64,000 nt of DNA. It comes from Eutypa lata. Taxonomy: Eukaryota; Ascomycota; Sordariomycetes; Xylariales; Diatrypaceae. This document shows, in pieces, positions 26,296 to 38,069 of the stretch. The stretch's first letter is position 1; the number at the start of each line of letters is the position of its first letter. The notes beneath the pieces were generated by a model. That model ran no database searches. It saw nothing but the letters and a program-made list of their open reading frames with translations, and was not told the DNA's origin. The stretch is taken from assembly GCA_022661535.1 (NCBI GenBank), contig JAKULF010000017.1, positions 1 to 64,000 on the forward strand, given 5' to 3'. Both the position numbers and the translations under genes were made by a program.

Positions 26296-26517
26296 AAGAC
26301 GAATAAATGAGAAGGTTACATTATCACACCATGCTATGGATGTACGCTCAGCGGCATCAGAGGCATGATCTAAAGTAGCTCTACCGTTAAGAGCCAAGAA
26401 TTACATTGCGTTCATGGAGCTGTTTGCGTGGCATTGCGAACTTGACCAAGGGGCCCTTTGATTACTAGGAAGTTAAAGTTCGATTTATTAAACTATTTAA
26501 ATTATCACATACTTCTT

Positions 26518-29442
26518 CTACGTCAAGGCATCTCCCACAAACGCCAAGTTCACAATGCCAGCAAGTCCATACAGCGCAGCCTCGTTGGTAGTGATCCAGG
26601 TCGCCTCCTCAACCGGGGCTAGGACCTGGCTGCCATTCAGGAGCACCGTAGCCCAGGGGTCGTCTGGCAACAAGCCATCGCTGCCCGGGTTGAAGAATTC
26701 GTTCCAGGCACGCTCGGCCAGAGTCGAGTTCTGGAGCCTGTGAGCCGCATAGGAGGTCAGTCTCGAGTGGCCTTGCTTCAAGCTCAGCGAGCCGAAGCTC
26801 TCGCCGTATCGAGCCTCCTGTTGCGCGGAAGTGGCGCCGTAGTAGATGCAGTAGTCGAGCCATGCATCCTCGAACCCTTCCGGCAGGTCGTCACCGACAT
26901 GCTCTGTGATCTGCGCGATTATCTCAGGCAGGCCGAAGCTTGCCGAGAGATGGGACACCTCGACGTGTCCTTGGTTCTCCGGGTCGGTTGCCGGGGGAGA
27001 AATCACACCGTCGTCCATGTTGTAGAGTGCCTGTCCCGTGACGAAGCCGTTTGTTAGATTGGCGATGCTCCGCATGCCCTCGAAGAGCTTCGACTTGGAT
27101 TCCTCCCATCTCGATCCACGTCGCTCGTATTCAATCAACCATGTGATTGCGAAACCGGCCCAGTCAAGCCCAAGGTCTATCTGCAGAGCATTAGGATCAG
27201 GGACGTAAGTGCCGTTATCGTCCCGAACCTTCCGCCTGGGATCGACAACTAGGAACACCTTCTCGGCGTCTAAAACCTCTTCGATCAGCTCACCAACACG
27301 CTCGTCACCGCCCGATAGGTAGTAGAAGATCTTGCGGTAGATGGGCGTGGAAATTCGGATCTGTTTAGCACTGTCACCCCAGTGCTGAACGCCGTGTCGG
27401 GTTCCGAATCCCTTGAAGTCGCCAAGGTGATAAACGTCAACTTCGCCTGTGTGCCGGGTGTGGTGCTCGGCGAATCTGTACACGTCGGCTCTTCCAGTTC
27501 GCAGGAAGTAGTTCCAGAAGAACAGGTCAGGGGACAGTTCGCTGTTGTCCCACGCATAACCTCCAATATCCTATCGCGATAAGAGTTAGTAATCATTTTG
27601 CTTGGGGAGACCTAGTACCAGGGGTGCAGGGGTTGGAAATGTTTCAATATGACATCGAAGTCGGAACTTAACTCCACGAGGTAGGACAGAGAATGTAGGT
27701 TAAAGGGTACTCACATATCGCCAGGTATGCCTGTCGTCATCATAGGTATGCATGATATCTCCGTAGTCCCAGAATCCATACCACTTCCGCTGCGATACCT
27801 GATTTTCATAGAAGCGGAAGAGGAAGTCGAGGTTTTCCTCAATTGTTTGTGCTGTTCCTGTGGCGTTGCTTGGTGGTTGCCAGTAGGTGCCGATTGCGTT
27901 ACTTTGCCTGATGCGCTCCGGGTCTGTAGCCAATGCCGGGGGCTCGTTGATATGGTCTGTCAGGGTAGCGAGAGTATCCGACTCCGGTGTCTTTTCGAAT
28001 GCGAATAAGAACAACTCATTGGTTCTCCCAACTCCGTGCGGGGTGTTATAGCCTCCCTCATAGTCTTCATACGTGATTTCCAACGCATCTAGCTGCTTTT
28101 CGTAAGTATCTTCCCCTAGACCGTCGTGGTAGGGTCGCAGGTCCAACGGCTCGGCAGAAGGGCTATAAAGCCAAAGCGTAATCTGGCCCGAATCGGAAGC
28201 GGCGTTTGTTATATCAAGGGCGGTTGGGTAGCGCTTCCAGAAGTCACGAAGGCCAACAGCAAGACCTCCCTGGGTAGCACCGCCTAGATAAGCCAGGCCA
28301 CCGGCTCGAGTTCCACCGGGTATCTTGACCCAGCTCTGGCCTGCCTTGGTTCGTTTCTTGAGCGTGAACCCATCTGGCGACAATTGAGCTAGGTTATAGT
28401 CATTCCAGGCCGGAATCCACTGGAGTCGACTAGAGACGCGAGTATCCCAAGTGTCTAGGCTAGGTAACTCTGACCCCTCGAATTGAGCCTGGCGGACTTC
28501 TTCCCCGGGATCTCTGCGTAGGCCAGTGATTCCTTGCACAGCTTCATTAAGGAATCCTCCGTCCACACCGGCCAGTCTCACATGGCGGTTGTATAACTCT
28601 TCGTCCGCCAAAGGGACTTGAAAGCGGATGCCAATCCCGGAAATGAAATCCTTGTCGGCCTCCCCATCGAACACCAATGTATGGACCACCCTGATCGCTT
28701 CCGAATCTGCATATAGGTAGAATCGGAGGATGAAGGGTAGCCACGCTGCGTGGTCTGACTCGGTGGTTTGTTTAACGCCGTGCTTGCCCCGGACTGTCAC
28801 CAATGTTCGCACAGGGCCACTGTTTTCAACTTCCACTTCCTCAATGTCGCTTTCAAAGTCGAGGGTTTCGGTGGGTTGCTCGGTCGAGGCCTCATCCGCG
28901 ATTCCAGTCTGAGAATGCAGGATCAGTGTTCCGTTCTCGCCCACAGTCTTTCCGCTCGAGGTTTGTATCTTGCTGACGATCACCGAGCCTGACTTAGGGA
29001 ACGTTGCGGTAACTTTTCCCGTGTTCACGATGACTTCATCATCTTGATCGCTAACTTCGAGGGGAGATTGTGCTTGGCGTCTGGTTGACTGTGTGGACGA
29101 GGAGTTGTAGGTCTCATTGCCTGAGCTTGATGCGCTAACTTTATATCCTTCCGGCACAGTCTCGGAAGCCGAAATGGCATGTCCAGTCCACTTGATAGAG
29201 CCATCCGGCCAGTAAGCCGTCACCCACGACTGGAGCTCTACCTGATCCTCAGCATCCGAAGAAGCCGTGAACTCGGTTGAGTTGACTTGGTATTTTCCGC
29301 GAGGCCACGGAAGGCCGAAGGTTGCACCCGAGTTATACTTCGGAGTGTTACCAATCCATTGCACGTCGGCGACGTCTTCTGAAGCCGAAGCAAAGCTAAG
29401 GCAGCCAAGAGCTACAAGAAGATAACAGGTCACCCTAGACAT
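26518..29442 (-). CDS. Secreted exo-rhamnogalacturonan lyase-like protein (PL26/PcRGLX type), 926 aa
   Basis: Two exons, 29,442-27,715 and 27,570-26,518, separated by a 144-bp intron with a GTGAGT donor, a TACTAAC-like branch point and a TAG acceptor; the reading frame continues as WRY-DIGGYAW. The protein starts with a signal peptide (MSRVTCYLLVALGCLSFASA), followed by a beta-rich region opening with WIGNTPKYNSGATFGLPWPRGK, a signature of the family typified by Penicillium PcRGLX. The second half is alpha-helical, with WYGFWDYGD and GHVEVSHL. Length and order fit PL26, which removes disaccharides from the ends of rhamnogalacturonan I. Such proteins are often labelled Tat-pathway domain proteins. 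It should act outside the cell in pectin degradation. Catalytic residues were not verified. Confidence 0.72.
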
Positions 29443-31167
29443 GACTGTGTTAGATACCTCTTGAAGGTCTTCTTGGCAGATGGACCAAGCTGACTGATTG
29501 TTAACCGGGGAGGGTTGAGAAGACCAATCACTTACTTATTTATAAGGGGGTTGGCTGCCACGGTCTGCATAAACAGTCACCTAATGGCATGGAAGATAGA
29601 CGCGAGTACCGGGATTCATTTGCGGCGAGATTACCTCGGGGACAATTATTCCGCAAAATATGCACTGTTGGAGTGATTCCCCGTTATCCTTACAACTTGG
29701 CCCGACCCGATGATATTAGACGCAATAGATCGCGACTGAGTAGCTGGGATGACGTGACTAGCAATTCACAGCCCTGGTCATAGTGGTCCGCTATGTTGGG
29801 GTTAAACGAGGAATACCAAGGAGCTTGTGGGGAAGAGATCTGTTCGTCTGTTTACCCCGCAAATTACCTGGGAGATCGATGTGCCGAGAAGCAAAATCAT
29901 CGACAACCTACCTCTAGACTCTAGGTAGCTCCAATTTGGAGGTCAAGAGGAAAGTGTCTATTAGTCAGGTAACTAGCAATTGTCTAGAAGAATTATACCT
30001 CAATTGGGTACGACTGAGTAGTCTTCCATATGATTACCTCGAACAACCCTAGCTAGGTAGTGGAGAACGAAAACTATCAGTCTCGCGTCTAGATGAATCG
30101 AGCTCGTGGTCCGAATACTGGTTATATAGTAGTTACTTGGTTAAGCCGAATTGGGGAATCATGGATTGCAGGAATTGGAGAAAGGGGGTCCAGGTACAGC
30201 GGGACTAGTGCAGGGGCACACCGTACCTTATAGCACACGAACTTAATTCGGAGGAGCAGCCTATACTCCGGAAGTCTCGGTGAGGAGGTCGCAGACACGA
30301 TTAAGTAAATAGTCATTTAAGTACTCCGGAACTTTGACATTGGCGTACAGCCTTGTAAGTCAACTAGATCAGAACTGTAAGAGTATTTATTTAAATATAC
30401 TGGTATGATTGTTGTTAAACAGAGGTATTTCTATATCTCATAATATGGACGCGGTGCTAGGCTATCAGCCTAGGTGCGCTTCCACCGGGTGTATGTGCTT
30501 TAGATGGCTAAAATCTAGAGCGCTACTCTAAAACGAGTTGAATGTGCCAAGGGGGCGAATTGAGCAAAGCTAGGTGTATATCCGAATTACCTACAATTGA
30601 TATACGCCCAAAAAGTACAACTGACGGAATGTGATGGTTGTTTCATCACAGTCGAACATGATCGATACATAATTTAATAATACAGCAAGACAGCCGATGT
30701 AAGTGCCAAGTATTTTCTTTCACGCAACATGGCCCTGTATGAACTACCCAACTAGTTTCGCATGGGCATGTCGAGAGTGATGGCTACTTAGCACGAGGGG
30801 TCCTATGATAATACCTACATGTTCCACGGTTATGGACACACTACAATGAAGAGAAGAGTATTAGAAGTTCGGTATATTATAGATAGGTTCTGCCTAAACT
30901 CCATACGATAGCATCTCGCACAAAACCACAACTGCCTCGGACAAGCCCACGCACAACCTATAGTCATCTTCAAGCAGCCAAATCGTCCCCGAAAACCGCC
31001 TAGGTACATAGCAATGTCATCATAGCTTCAGCCCAGTAATGAATGGACACGATGTCATGAAACCGTCCTGAGCAAGCTATGTCACCGATAACAATCCCTT
31101 TGCATGATTACCAACATTCTTCCTTCCTCAGTGTCGATCCTTGAAAGTTGAATATAATGTTAAGCCT
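29443..31167. other. Intergenic region without a supported gene
   Basis: Only short, unconvincing frames occur. Copies of a CTAGGTAG motif are found at 29,921 and 30,053 and a related one at 30,999. A short perfect hairpin, TGTGATG-GTTGTTT-CATCACA, lies at 30,630-30,650. The first few hundred bases are probably the promoter of the lyase gene. Confidence 0.6.
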
Positions 31168-31533
31168 TCATCCACAATCCCATCTCCTCCCCCATGGCTG
31201 CATGATAAAGAACACCATAGCAAGTGTGATATAGCATATCGTTGAGAGCACGAGATCCAGGAGCTGAATGAAGCTGAAGAACAGGAATCGCTCGGATTCG
31301 TGACCGAATTAGTCTTTTCAAAACACCTTCATCGTATGTTCGACGGTGTTCCGAAAATTCATCGGTTTAACAACGGGGGCCACGGGGACCACGGGAAGGA
31401 GCGATATGACCGGCACAACTGACACGACCGGAATGACGGGTATGATCACCGGTACCTGGAAAATCACCGGTAGTGGCGGCGGCGGTGCAACGAGGATGGC
31501 TGGTCGTGGCTGTACGTAGACGATGTGAGTCAT
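31168..31533 (-). CDS. Possible small Pro/Val-rich single-pass membrane protein, 100 aa
   Basis: Exon 1 (31,533-31,327) encodes a segment made of repeated V-x-P, P-V-V and V-P-V steps. A 63-bp intron (31,326-31,264; GTGTTT donor, GACTAAT branch point, CAG acceptor) would join it in frame to 31,263-31,168, which encodes a hydrophobic helix, LSTICYITLAMVFFIM, and a stop. The join keeps the frame and adds a membrane span, which favours a real gene. The donor is weak, however, and no family was recognised. Without the intron the frame would end at 31,318 with 71 residues. Confidence 0.4.
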
Positions 31534-32657
31534 CTTTCCTGAGATAACTTAGAATGCTAGGCGTTTGTGTGTGTATGTGATAACCGGTGAGTTTCGTTGT
31601 TGGTAATTACTTGATGCGATAGTTATAGATGCTTAATAATTGCTTTGGTACCGTTGGGAGTATAAATAAGAAGATATCATGGTAGCAGCCTTATATCTTC
31701 GTATCAATATACCAGGAGCAACGTAGCAAACACCGTGGCATGGATAACGGCTCATCGAGCTACGAAATATGCTCAGAGAGTCCAAATATGGCAGTTTCGC
31801 TTCTGGGAGCAAGACCTAATAAGCGAGCACAGGTCAGAAATGGGATGGCACAGGAGACAAACTGCCAATAACCTGGATATAATCATCTAATCATTCATTG
31901 AATATTGTGTATGTGACGTAACTACTAGTCAGCATGGCGGCTGATGTCAAGGGACCTCTTAGCTCACGGTACGAATTTAGACATTTTTGACCTCATACGA
32001 TATAAGTGACATTTAAAGGACATTCCATTTAATAGATATATTTATTTCTTTACAATTACTAGAACATTGAGAAGATAATATCACGCTTGACGACGAATTC
32101 TCCCGACTACAATATCTATCAGCATCCTTATCCACCTATATATTCAACACTAAACATACCACGAACATATGCGCCCTTAGATCCCTATGTCTGAGACTTA
32201 CACGCCTAAGGACTGACCACATTTTATACTAATACGGAAGATAGTTCGTGGACATATGATTTATTTCTTACGCTCAGAGACCCTGCTAGAGTCCGAAAAC
32301 TTGGTTAGAGCCGGAGGTAAATTGTGGGCAACGCTTTCTGAAGCCCCCATCTCTGATCTGATGGTATACACTGGGCAAGTGACTACCTGGGGGAGTATTT
32401 ACGGCATACAATTTCATCTAGCCCTGGGTTGTTTCCTACAAGGAAGAATATTCTATAAGACCTTGCTCCTCCCGCCTCCTCTCTGCAGCTTGCCCTGGTT
32501 CCGTCAGGATGTTTGTTTATAAATACCGTTGGTGGTGTAGCGCACCGTTGCTTACACTCGAAACGACGCCCACCTGATGTGTCGGATGTGTAGTTGTTGA
32601 TTGTTGCACCTTCTATGTGTACATCCATGAAGAGTTACCGGGGTTTAAACAAAGGGC
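31534..32657. other. Intergenic region without a supported gene
   Basis: Several short frames overlap on both strands, but none has domain-like composition. Nothing else stands out. Confidence 0.5.
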
Positions 32658-33136
32658 CTAGACAATGGTCTTGTAAGCCCTGTTAGGTGATTGGGGTCGA
32701 TACTGAGAGTAGGCTACAATCAAAGCCTGAAGTCCATTGTATACCACGGGAATTGCGTGCTTGTAAGCGTGGGGAAATGTATCTCGACCATCCGGCCACG
32801 TGATTTGAACTTGTCGAGTTTCATCAGGGGGTCGGCCGTCCATAGAGCACGCTCCGAGAACTACCGCTGTTGTGCCCCGACGAAGACTTGTGAATAAGAG
32901 TATCCAATGGGCAGAAGCGGGACCTCTTCTGTAACAGTAGCACGAAGCTGGGCCATGATGAATGTGGGTTGTTGGATAGGGAGCCTAATACGGTTTTTGT
33001 TAATGCGAAAGGGGATGTCGTGATACGATTTAAACCATCCATGGCCTTGACTAATCAAGCGAAAATGGGGTATATTAACATGTAGGTCTACACGAAAACG
33101 CCAACACAGAGATGGTGTATGGCTATGCGCGTCCAT
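32658..33136 (-). pseudogene. Possible decayed gene fragment
   Basis: Two adjoining minus-strand frames look more protein-like than random: 33,136-32,861, containing IPFRINKNRIRLPIQQPTF and PLLPIGYSYSQVFVGAQQR, and 32,843-32,658, containing PPDETRQVQITWPDGRDTF. They are in different frames and overlap by about 18 bp, with no good intron between, so a frameshifted relic is possible. No family was recognised and there is no clear start or stop context. Confidence 0.25.
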
Positions 33137-33257
33137 AAGATCGAAACCAAGGAATATCCATTCGAAGCGCTACTGTATCCTCCAACGCCACGCCCCGTGC
33201 GTCTATGCTAATCCTATAAAATGCTTGGTGTACGGCGATAGAAATTTCGACTTTCGT

Positions 33258-34950
33258 TTAGTCCCAGTATCTAATAACGCCGTCGATACCCGCCGCAACG
33301 ACCTTGCTAGTCTCCTGTGGATGCCACTGCACACAGGTAATAGGCTCGTCGCCGGCCTGTAGCTTGTGGTACATCTTGCATGTCTTCCAGTCCCAGAAGC
33401 AGACGAAGCCTTGGGAATCACCGCTAGCCAAGAACTGGCCGTCCGGACTGCACGCAACATCGATGGCATTTCCGGCGTTATTGTGGCCGCGGTAGCTCTT
33501 CTTCCGGTTCTGGCGGAACTTGTCCGTCGCACCATAAACCACTATCTGGTTGTCCGAGCTCTGGTAGGCGACGTACTTGCCCGAAGGATGTAGAGATGCG
33601 CGGGTCATGGGGTACATGTAAGGCTCGGCGATGTACTTGATGGGGACGGGAATCTGGTAATCCCAGACTCTCAGGGACTTGTCGTCTGACGTAGTCATGA
33701 ATCGGCGGTTGTCATCGACGAATGTAATGGTGTTGATAGCTGGTATATATTAGCGACTTATGTAAATAGCACGAAAGTGGAATGGGAGATAGGAAGGAGG
33801 GGTGGGGGTATAAGAGACGATATAACATACCATTCAAATGATGATCGTATTCTTGAACTGGCGACGAAGAAGGTTCCCGCGTGTCGAATTGGACAATTTT
33901 CTTGTCAGACATGCCGGCAAGGAACTCGTGGGAATGCTCGGGGGCAGGGTTGAACTTTATGACATGTGGCGTCTTGCCTGTGGTAAACTTGGAGATGCAA
34001 GCGCCTGTCTCGGTGTCCCAGAGCTTCATCATGCGATCATAAGAAGCTGATAGAAATTGGGTGCCTGAATTGTTGAAGCTGATATCGGAAACGGCTTTCG
34101 AATGACCGGAATATGTGCGCAATAGCTCCTTCTGGTGGTAGACATCCCATATTTTGACGGTGGTATCGGCGCCGGCAGACAAGAGTAGGTGACCAACGTT
34201 GGGGAAGAAGCGCAGAGCCGTGACGGCCTTGCCACCGTGGTTTTTCCATGTATGAATGAGCTTCTTCGGGATATAGTTGGTGATGCTTCCCACGTCTTTG
34301 CGCAGGTCGATATCGAGATCTTGCGGGATGTGCATATAAGTACGGCCTTGATAATCGTATTCTTGTGCGCCATGAAATGTGGTCGTCTCCTCGCCCATCT
34401 CCTCAACCTCTTTCCTCCTTGCTAGGGCCGGGGCAGGAGCAGATACAACAGTACCACTCGCGACAACTTCACTTTCGTCCTCGTCTTCGTAGACATATTC
34501 GTACTCCTCGTCCGACGCCAGCTCTTCAGCTTGAACTTCTTCGTATTCTTCGCGCTTGTATTTTGCCCAAGGTCCGACGTATGCGCCATCTCCATCAGCA
34601 ATACTAGCGTCGCCTTTCCTCTCTCTCGTATCCCTCAATGCTTTCGCCTCTGCCTTGCGCTCAGCTGCCGACTGGTACTCCCTCTCGGGCCCTCCTTTTC
34701 TTTCAATGGCTCGGTGTTTGCTCCGAAACGTATGTTCGCTAATATATGTGTCTTCGGCATGACCAGTTAGGACATTCTTTCGCTTGAGAGCATTCGTCTC
34801 GTCTTTGAAGGGATTTGAAGGACCGAACTTGGGACGGGCAAGCTCTTCGCCGGAATATGGAACTACGGCGTGGTCAGGACCGGCCTGTTCTCGTACGATG
34901 AGCGCGTCTTGGGGCGCCATATTGGCCGGGTATTGTGTGAAGTCGGCCAT
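33258..34950 (-). CDS. PRP17: Pre-mRNA-splicing factor PRP17/CDC40, WD40 protein, 533 aa
   Basis: Two exons, 34,950-33,831 and 33,739-33,258, with a 91-bp intron (GTATGT donor, CAG acceptor). The N-terminal half is charged and disordered and includes KRKNVLTGHAEDTYISEHTF, a segment characteristic of Prp17, and an acidic EEYEYVYEDEDE stretch. The WD40 propeller follows from about residue 225: HTWKNHGGKAVTALRFFP, then SAGADTTVKIWDV, SASYDRMMKLWDT and LASGDSQGFVCFWDW, closing with GVIRYWD at the stop. Prp17 joins the spliceosome for the second catalytic step in the nucleus. Human PRP17 has 579 residues and yeast 455, so the length is normal. The start is the first ATG (MADFTQYPAN). Confidence 0.95.
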
Positions 34951-37308
34951 GGTTGCCTATGCGATGTATGGCCAAGCAATTATGTAAGGTTGAATGATGA
35001 GGGCAGGTGTGTAGTTGTAGAGGATGGAGAAGTTGAAGCTTGTCTCCGGGAACTTTTTCCTGCTACACGGCCTCAATAGGTACAAGAATAGCAGGGGTTC
35101 ACTGAGTGTAGTTAACACTAAGCACAGTGTATCTTTCTGACTTTAGTTTGTGCTGCTTGCCTAAAAGGTTGAAAGCCCCACATACTTGGATAGTGCATAT
35201 AGTATGGCTTTAATGCATAGGAACGGACATTTACATATGACTACCAAGTGGTTAAGGATTTAATATTTAACTTAACTATATTTTCTATAATGTCACTAAT
35301 AATATTTACTTAATTATAACTCTTCAATAACTAGTAGGCATAGCTTGTTCTTTATTAGGGGTTAGGGTTAGATTGTGATAAAATATTATAACCTGGTATA
35401 TAAACCATTTAATAGCATGATCTTTAAGCTTGCCTTTATACACCTTTTCTAATTTGATAATTGACCAAACATTGTTTATTAAGAACGGTGACTTGAAGCT
35501 ACGGACTGTACCACAAGGTAATATATGTATAATATAAACAACTGGGAGGAGCGTGTACACCTTTCTACCCAGGTGGCCTTTTTTGCAATAAATATCATGC
35601 CATGCTACTTACCTCCTTGCGTCTTCTAACCCACCCTGGGCTCGATACGCAGAACAGTCGATATTACTATACTGGACTATGTCTGCTTTTAAGTTAAAAT
35701 GATGGTCTAGCTGAAGGGAGCACGAATATCTATGAATCTAGGATGTTGAGATCTTGATTGCCTATCTGACATAAAACCCAAAATATCTGTCTAAATCGTC
35801 AGCATTTCTGAGGCGTTGGTTAGGAATTGTAGGAAAGGTTACGGCTTTACTAAAGTTAATGGAACTAACAGAACTGATGGCATACTTTTCGTCACGATGG
35901 ATATTGCAAAAGCGTTCTACGAATCTGAGTAAAAGGGGGTGAGGACATCCTAGGTGGAAGTGTAAGCACATCAAGGATCAGGAAGTCAATACCTCTTGGT
36001 GTGCCTCGTCTAACTGATTTCGTTCAACGTACAAGGCTAAGCAACAAGATCACGACCTGCTATACACATACCAAGTAGCACGAACGCAAGATAGCATCCT
36101 AGCTACAGGTCTCATGCAATTATACCGCCCTCGGTGTTACCAACTGGTGCGTAAACCAACTTTAGGTGCTGGTATAACTCGCCCGCAATGATATGCGAAC
36201 CCGGATCAGCTGTATTTCATATGGAAGTAGCGGTTCAAGATGACACGATGATGGTAGATCACCTTCGCAAAGGATCTAGAAGACCTGTCGATGATGGCGT
36301 TAATTATTCACTCGGTTGCGTTGTATGAAAAGAAAAACGAAAAAACAAACAAATACCTACACTGCCAACACGGATGTCTAGGGACTAACTAGATATATCT
36401 CGGGTTTTGGTAAGAGATATTCTGTGAGATTAGGTGCATGTAGTTTCTATACCTTACTAGAGGATAGAAACGTGCTGGCATGCCACTGAGTAAGTAGGCT
36501 TCCAACTTGAGTCTGATGTGTCATAGAGTAAAGTGCATGCTGAGTTTTGTTTCTGGAGTATGTTGACCCCTGATAGCCTCTTCGTAGCAATCACGAGTAC
36601 CTAGGTAAGTAGTTACACATTATTTGAATCTAAACCCGATAGAAGCTGTCAGCCCATGCCAGAATCTAAATCACATGGAGTCCATGTTTTATATAAATTG
36701 CCCCTTATGAGGTCTAAGCCCATGCTCGCGTCTACTATCAAGAGACGAACCTGCTCGTAGTTCAGTGGGGTATTATCATTCCAGATTTCGTTACTTCTTT
36801 ACATATTTTTTTCGGAACTTCTCCCAAAAAAAGCTTTCTCCCATACGATGCAGATTTCGTACAAAATAAGTTCTGCGTAGAAAACCCTCAACTCCATCCG
36901 TCATCAAACATTTGGACCCTCCCCGAGCCCTCCCCAACCTGTTTAACACCAACCTGGCCGAGTAAGCTCTCGACCAGAAAAAAGAAAAATTAACACACAC
37001 GATCGCTCATACCGTGTATTTGACTTTGTTGGTCCCATGCAACAACGGCTTGTTATCACTGCCTCGTTCTGCCCTACTCCATCCACACCGAGTCCCTATC
37101 CTGCCTGATCGCTTACAATCCTCTCTGCCAAGAGTGGCCCCCCTGAATTACCTAACTCGATTTCGAGCTTTGTGAAGCCTTCCATGTCGTCCGTCCTAAC
37201 CTCCCAGCCTAGCCCTCATCGGAGTAATGAACCCCCCCGTTTAACGAAGTCAAACTGTATGTTGTACTAATTTCCTCCGACCGCTACGGCTGCTGTAGCG
37301 CCTCCCCC
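34951..37308. other. Long intergenic region without a supported gene
   Basis: About 2.4 kb with stop codons in all frames and no convincing coding stretch. It contains a telomere-like GGGGTTAGGGTTAG (35,357-35,370), a GTACCTAGGTAAGTAG motif (36,597-36,612), and AT-rich patches around 35,260-35,330. The part near 37,000-37,308 probably includes the 3' UTR of the cornichon gene. Confidence 0.6.
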
Positions 37309-38069
37309 TTACTTGGTCTCGTCTCTGATGAGGGCGACGATCATGCTGTACAGGTAGAAGAAGAACATGACGAGATGAAATCCAAGCTTGATAAATGATT
37401 CCTATAATACCAATTAGCCGGTGCGCAACTAGGAGAAGGAACTGTCCGTAGCTCGCACCTTCTTGTGGACATTTAACTTCCTGAATATCTCGGTGGCGTC
37501 AAGGAGGTGTGTGTTCTCAACGATCCTAAGAAAAGGCCATATTAGTTTCAGTGCGTTCCACAACCAGCATTCGCAACTAGGGCTCGTCTTGCTCCAGGGT
37601 ATTCGACATACTTCTTCACATTCCAGCCCAGGAGAGGCAGGTTGAGAATCAGGGCTAGCCAGTATCCGTTGATCAAGAACAGGAACGTCAGGAAACCGTG
37701 CACGGCGGCTTCCGGGATGATATAAGTGTTGAGGCGGTTGCAGAGATCGATAGGGTTGATGTAGTCACTGTATCACATCAAGGATCTGTTAGTCGAAGTG
37801 CTCAAGTACAGAGATAGATTCCTCGGTATCCGAAGAAGAGAGTGGGTTGTTTGACAACGATGACGTAGACGGGAAGACAATAACAACAAAACGAAGCGCA
37901 GAGCTGTCGCATGTCGTGACAAAAGTCCTCCCCGACATTGGACAGAAGAATAGAAGAATACGACGCACCATTCTAAATCACTATACATGATAGTGAAGAA
38001 GACTTGAAGAAATAGGTTTACGGCATTTATCAGCACGGCGAAGAGGTACAACCACGCCTCGCCCGACAT
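37309..38069 (-). CDS. ERV14: Cornichon-family ER cargo receptor (ERV14 type), 138 aa
   Basis: Four exons, 38,069-37,969, 37,767-37,612, 37,525-37,459 and 37,401-37,309, joined by introns of 201, 86 and 57 bp with GTGCGT, GTATGT and GTGCGA donors. The spliced product contains the cornichon hallmark [17 protein letters not shown] at about residue 30, three hydrophobic segments (start, middle with [17 protein letters not shown], and end with [14 protein letters not shown]) and [15 protein letters not shown]. The 138-residue length equals that of yeast Erv14. These proteins load transmembrane cargo into COPII vesicles at the ER. The first exon is only 101 bp and the intron behind it was placed by the conserved E-C-D-Y junction. 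Confidence 0.95.

Noticed and set aside
30630..30650. TGTGATG/CATCACA hairpin
   Set aside because: A 7-bp stem is common by chance; no gene end or repeat is associated.
32256..32522. 88-codon plus-strand frame
   Set aside because: Overlapped by an equally long minus frame and without recognisable features.
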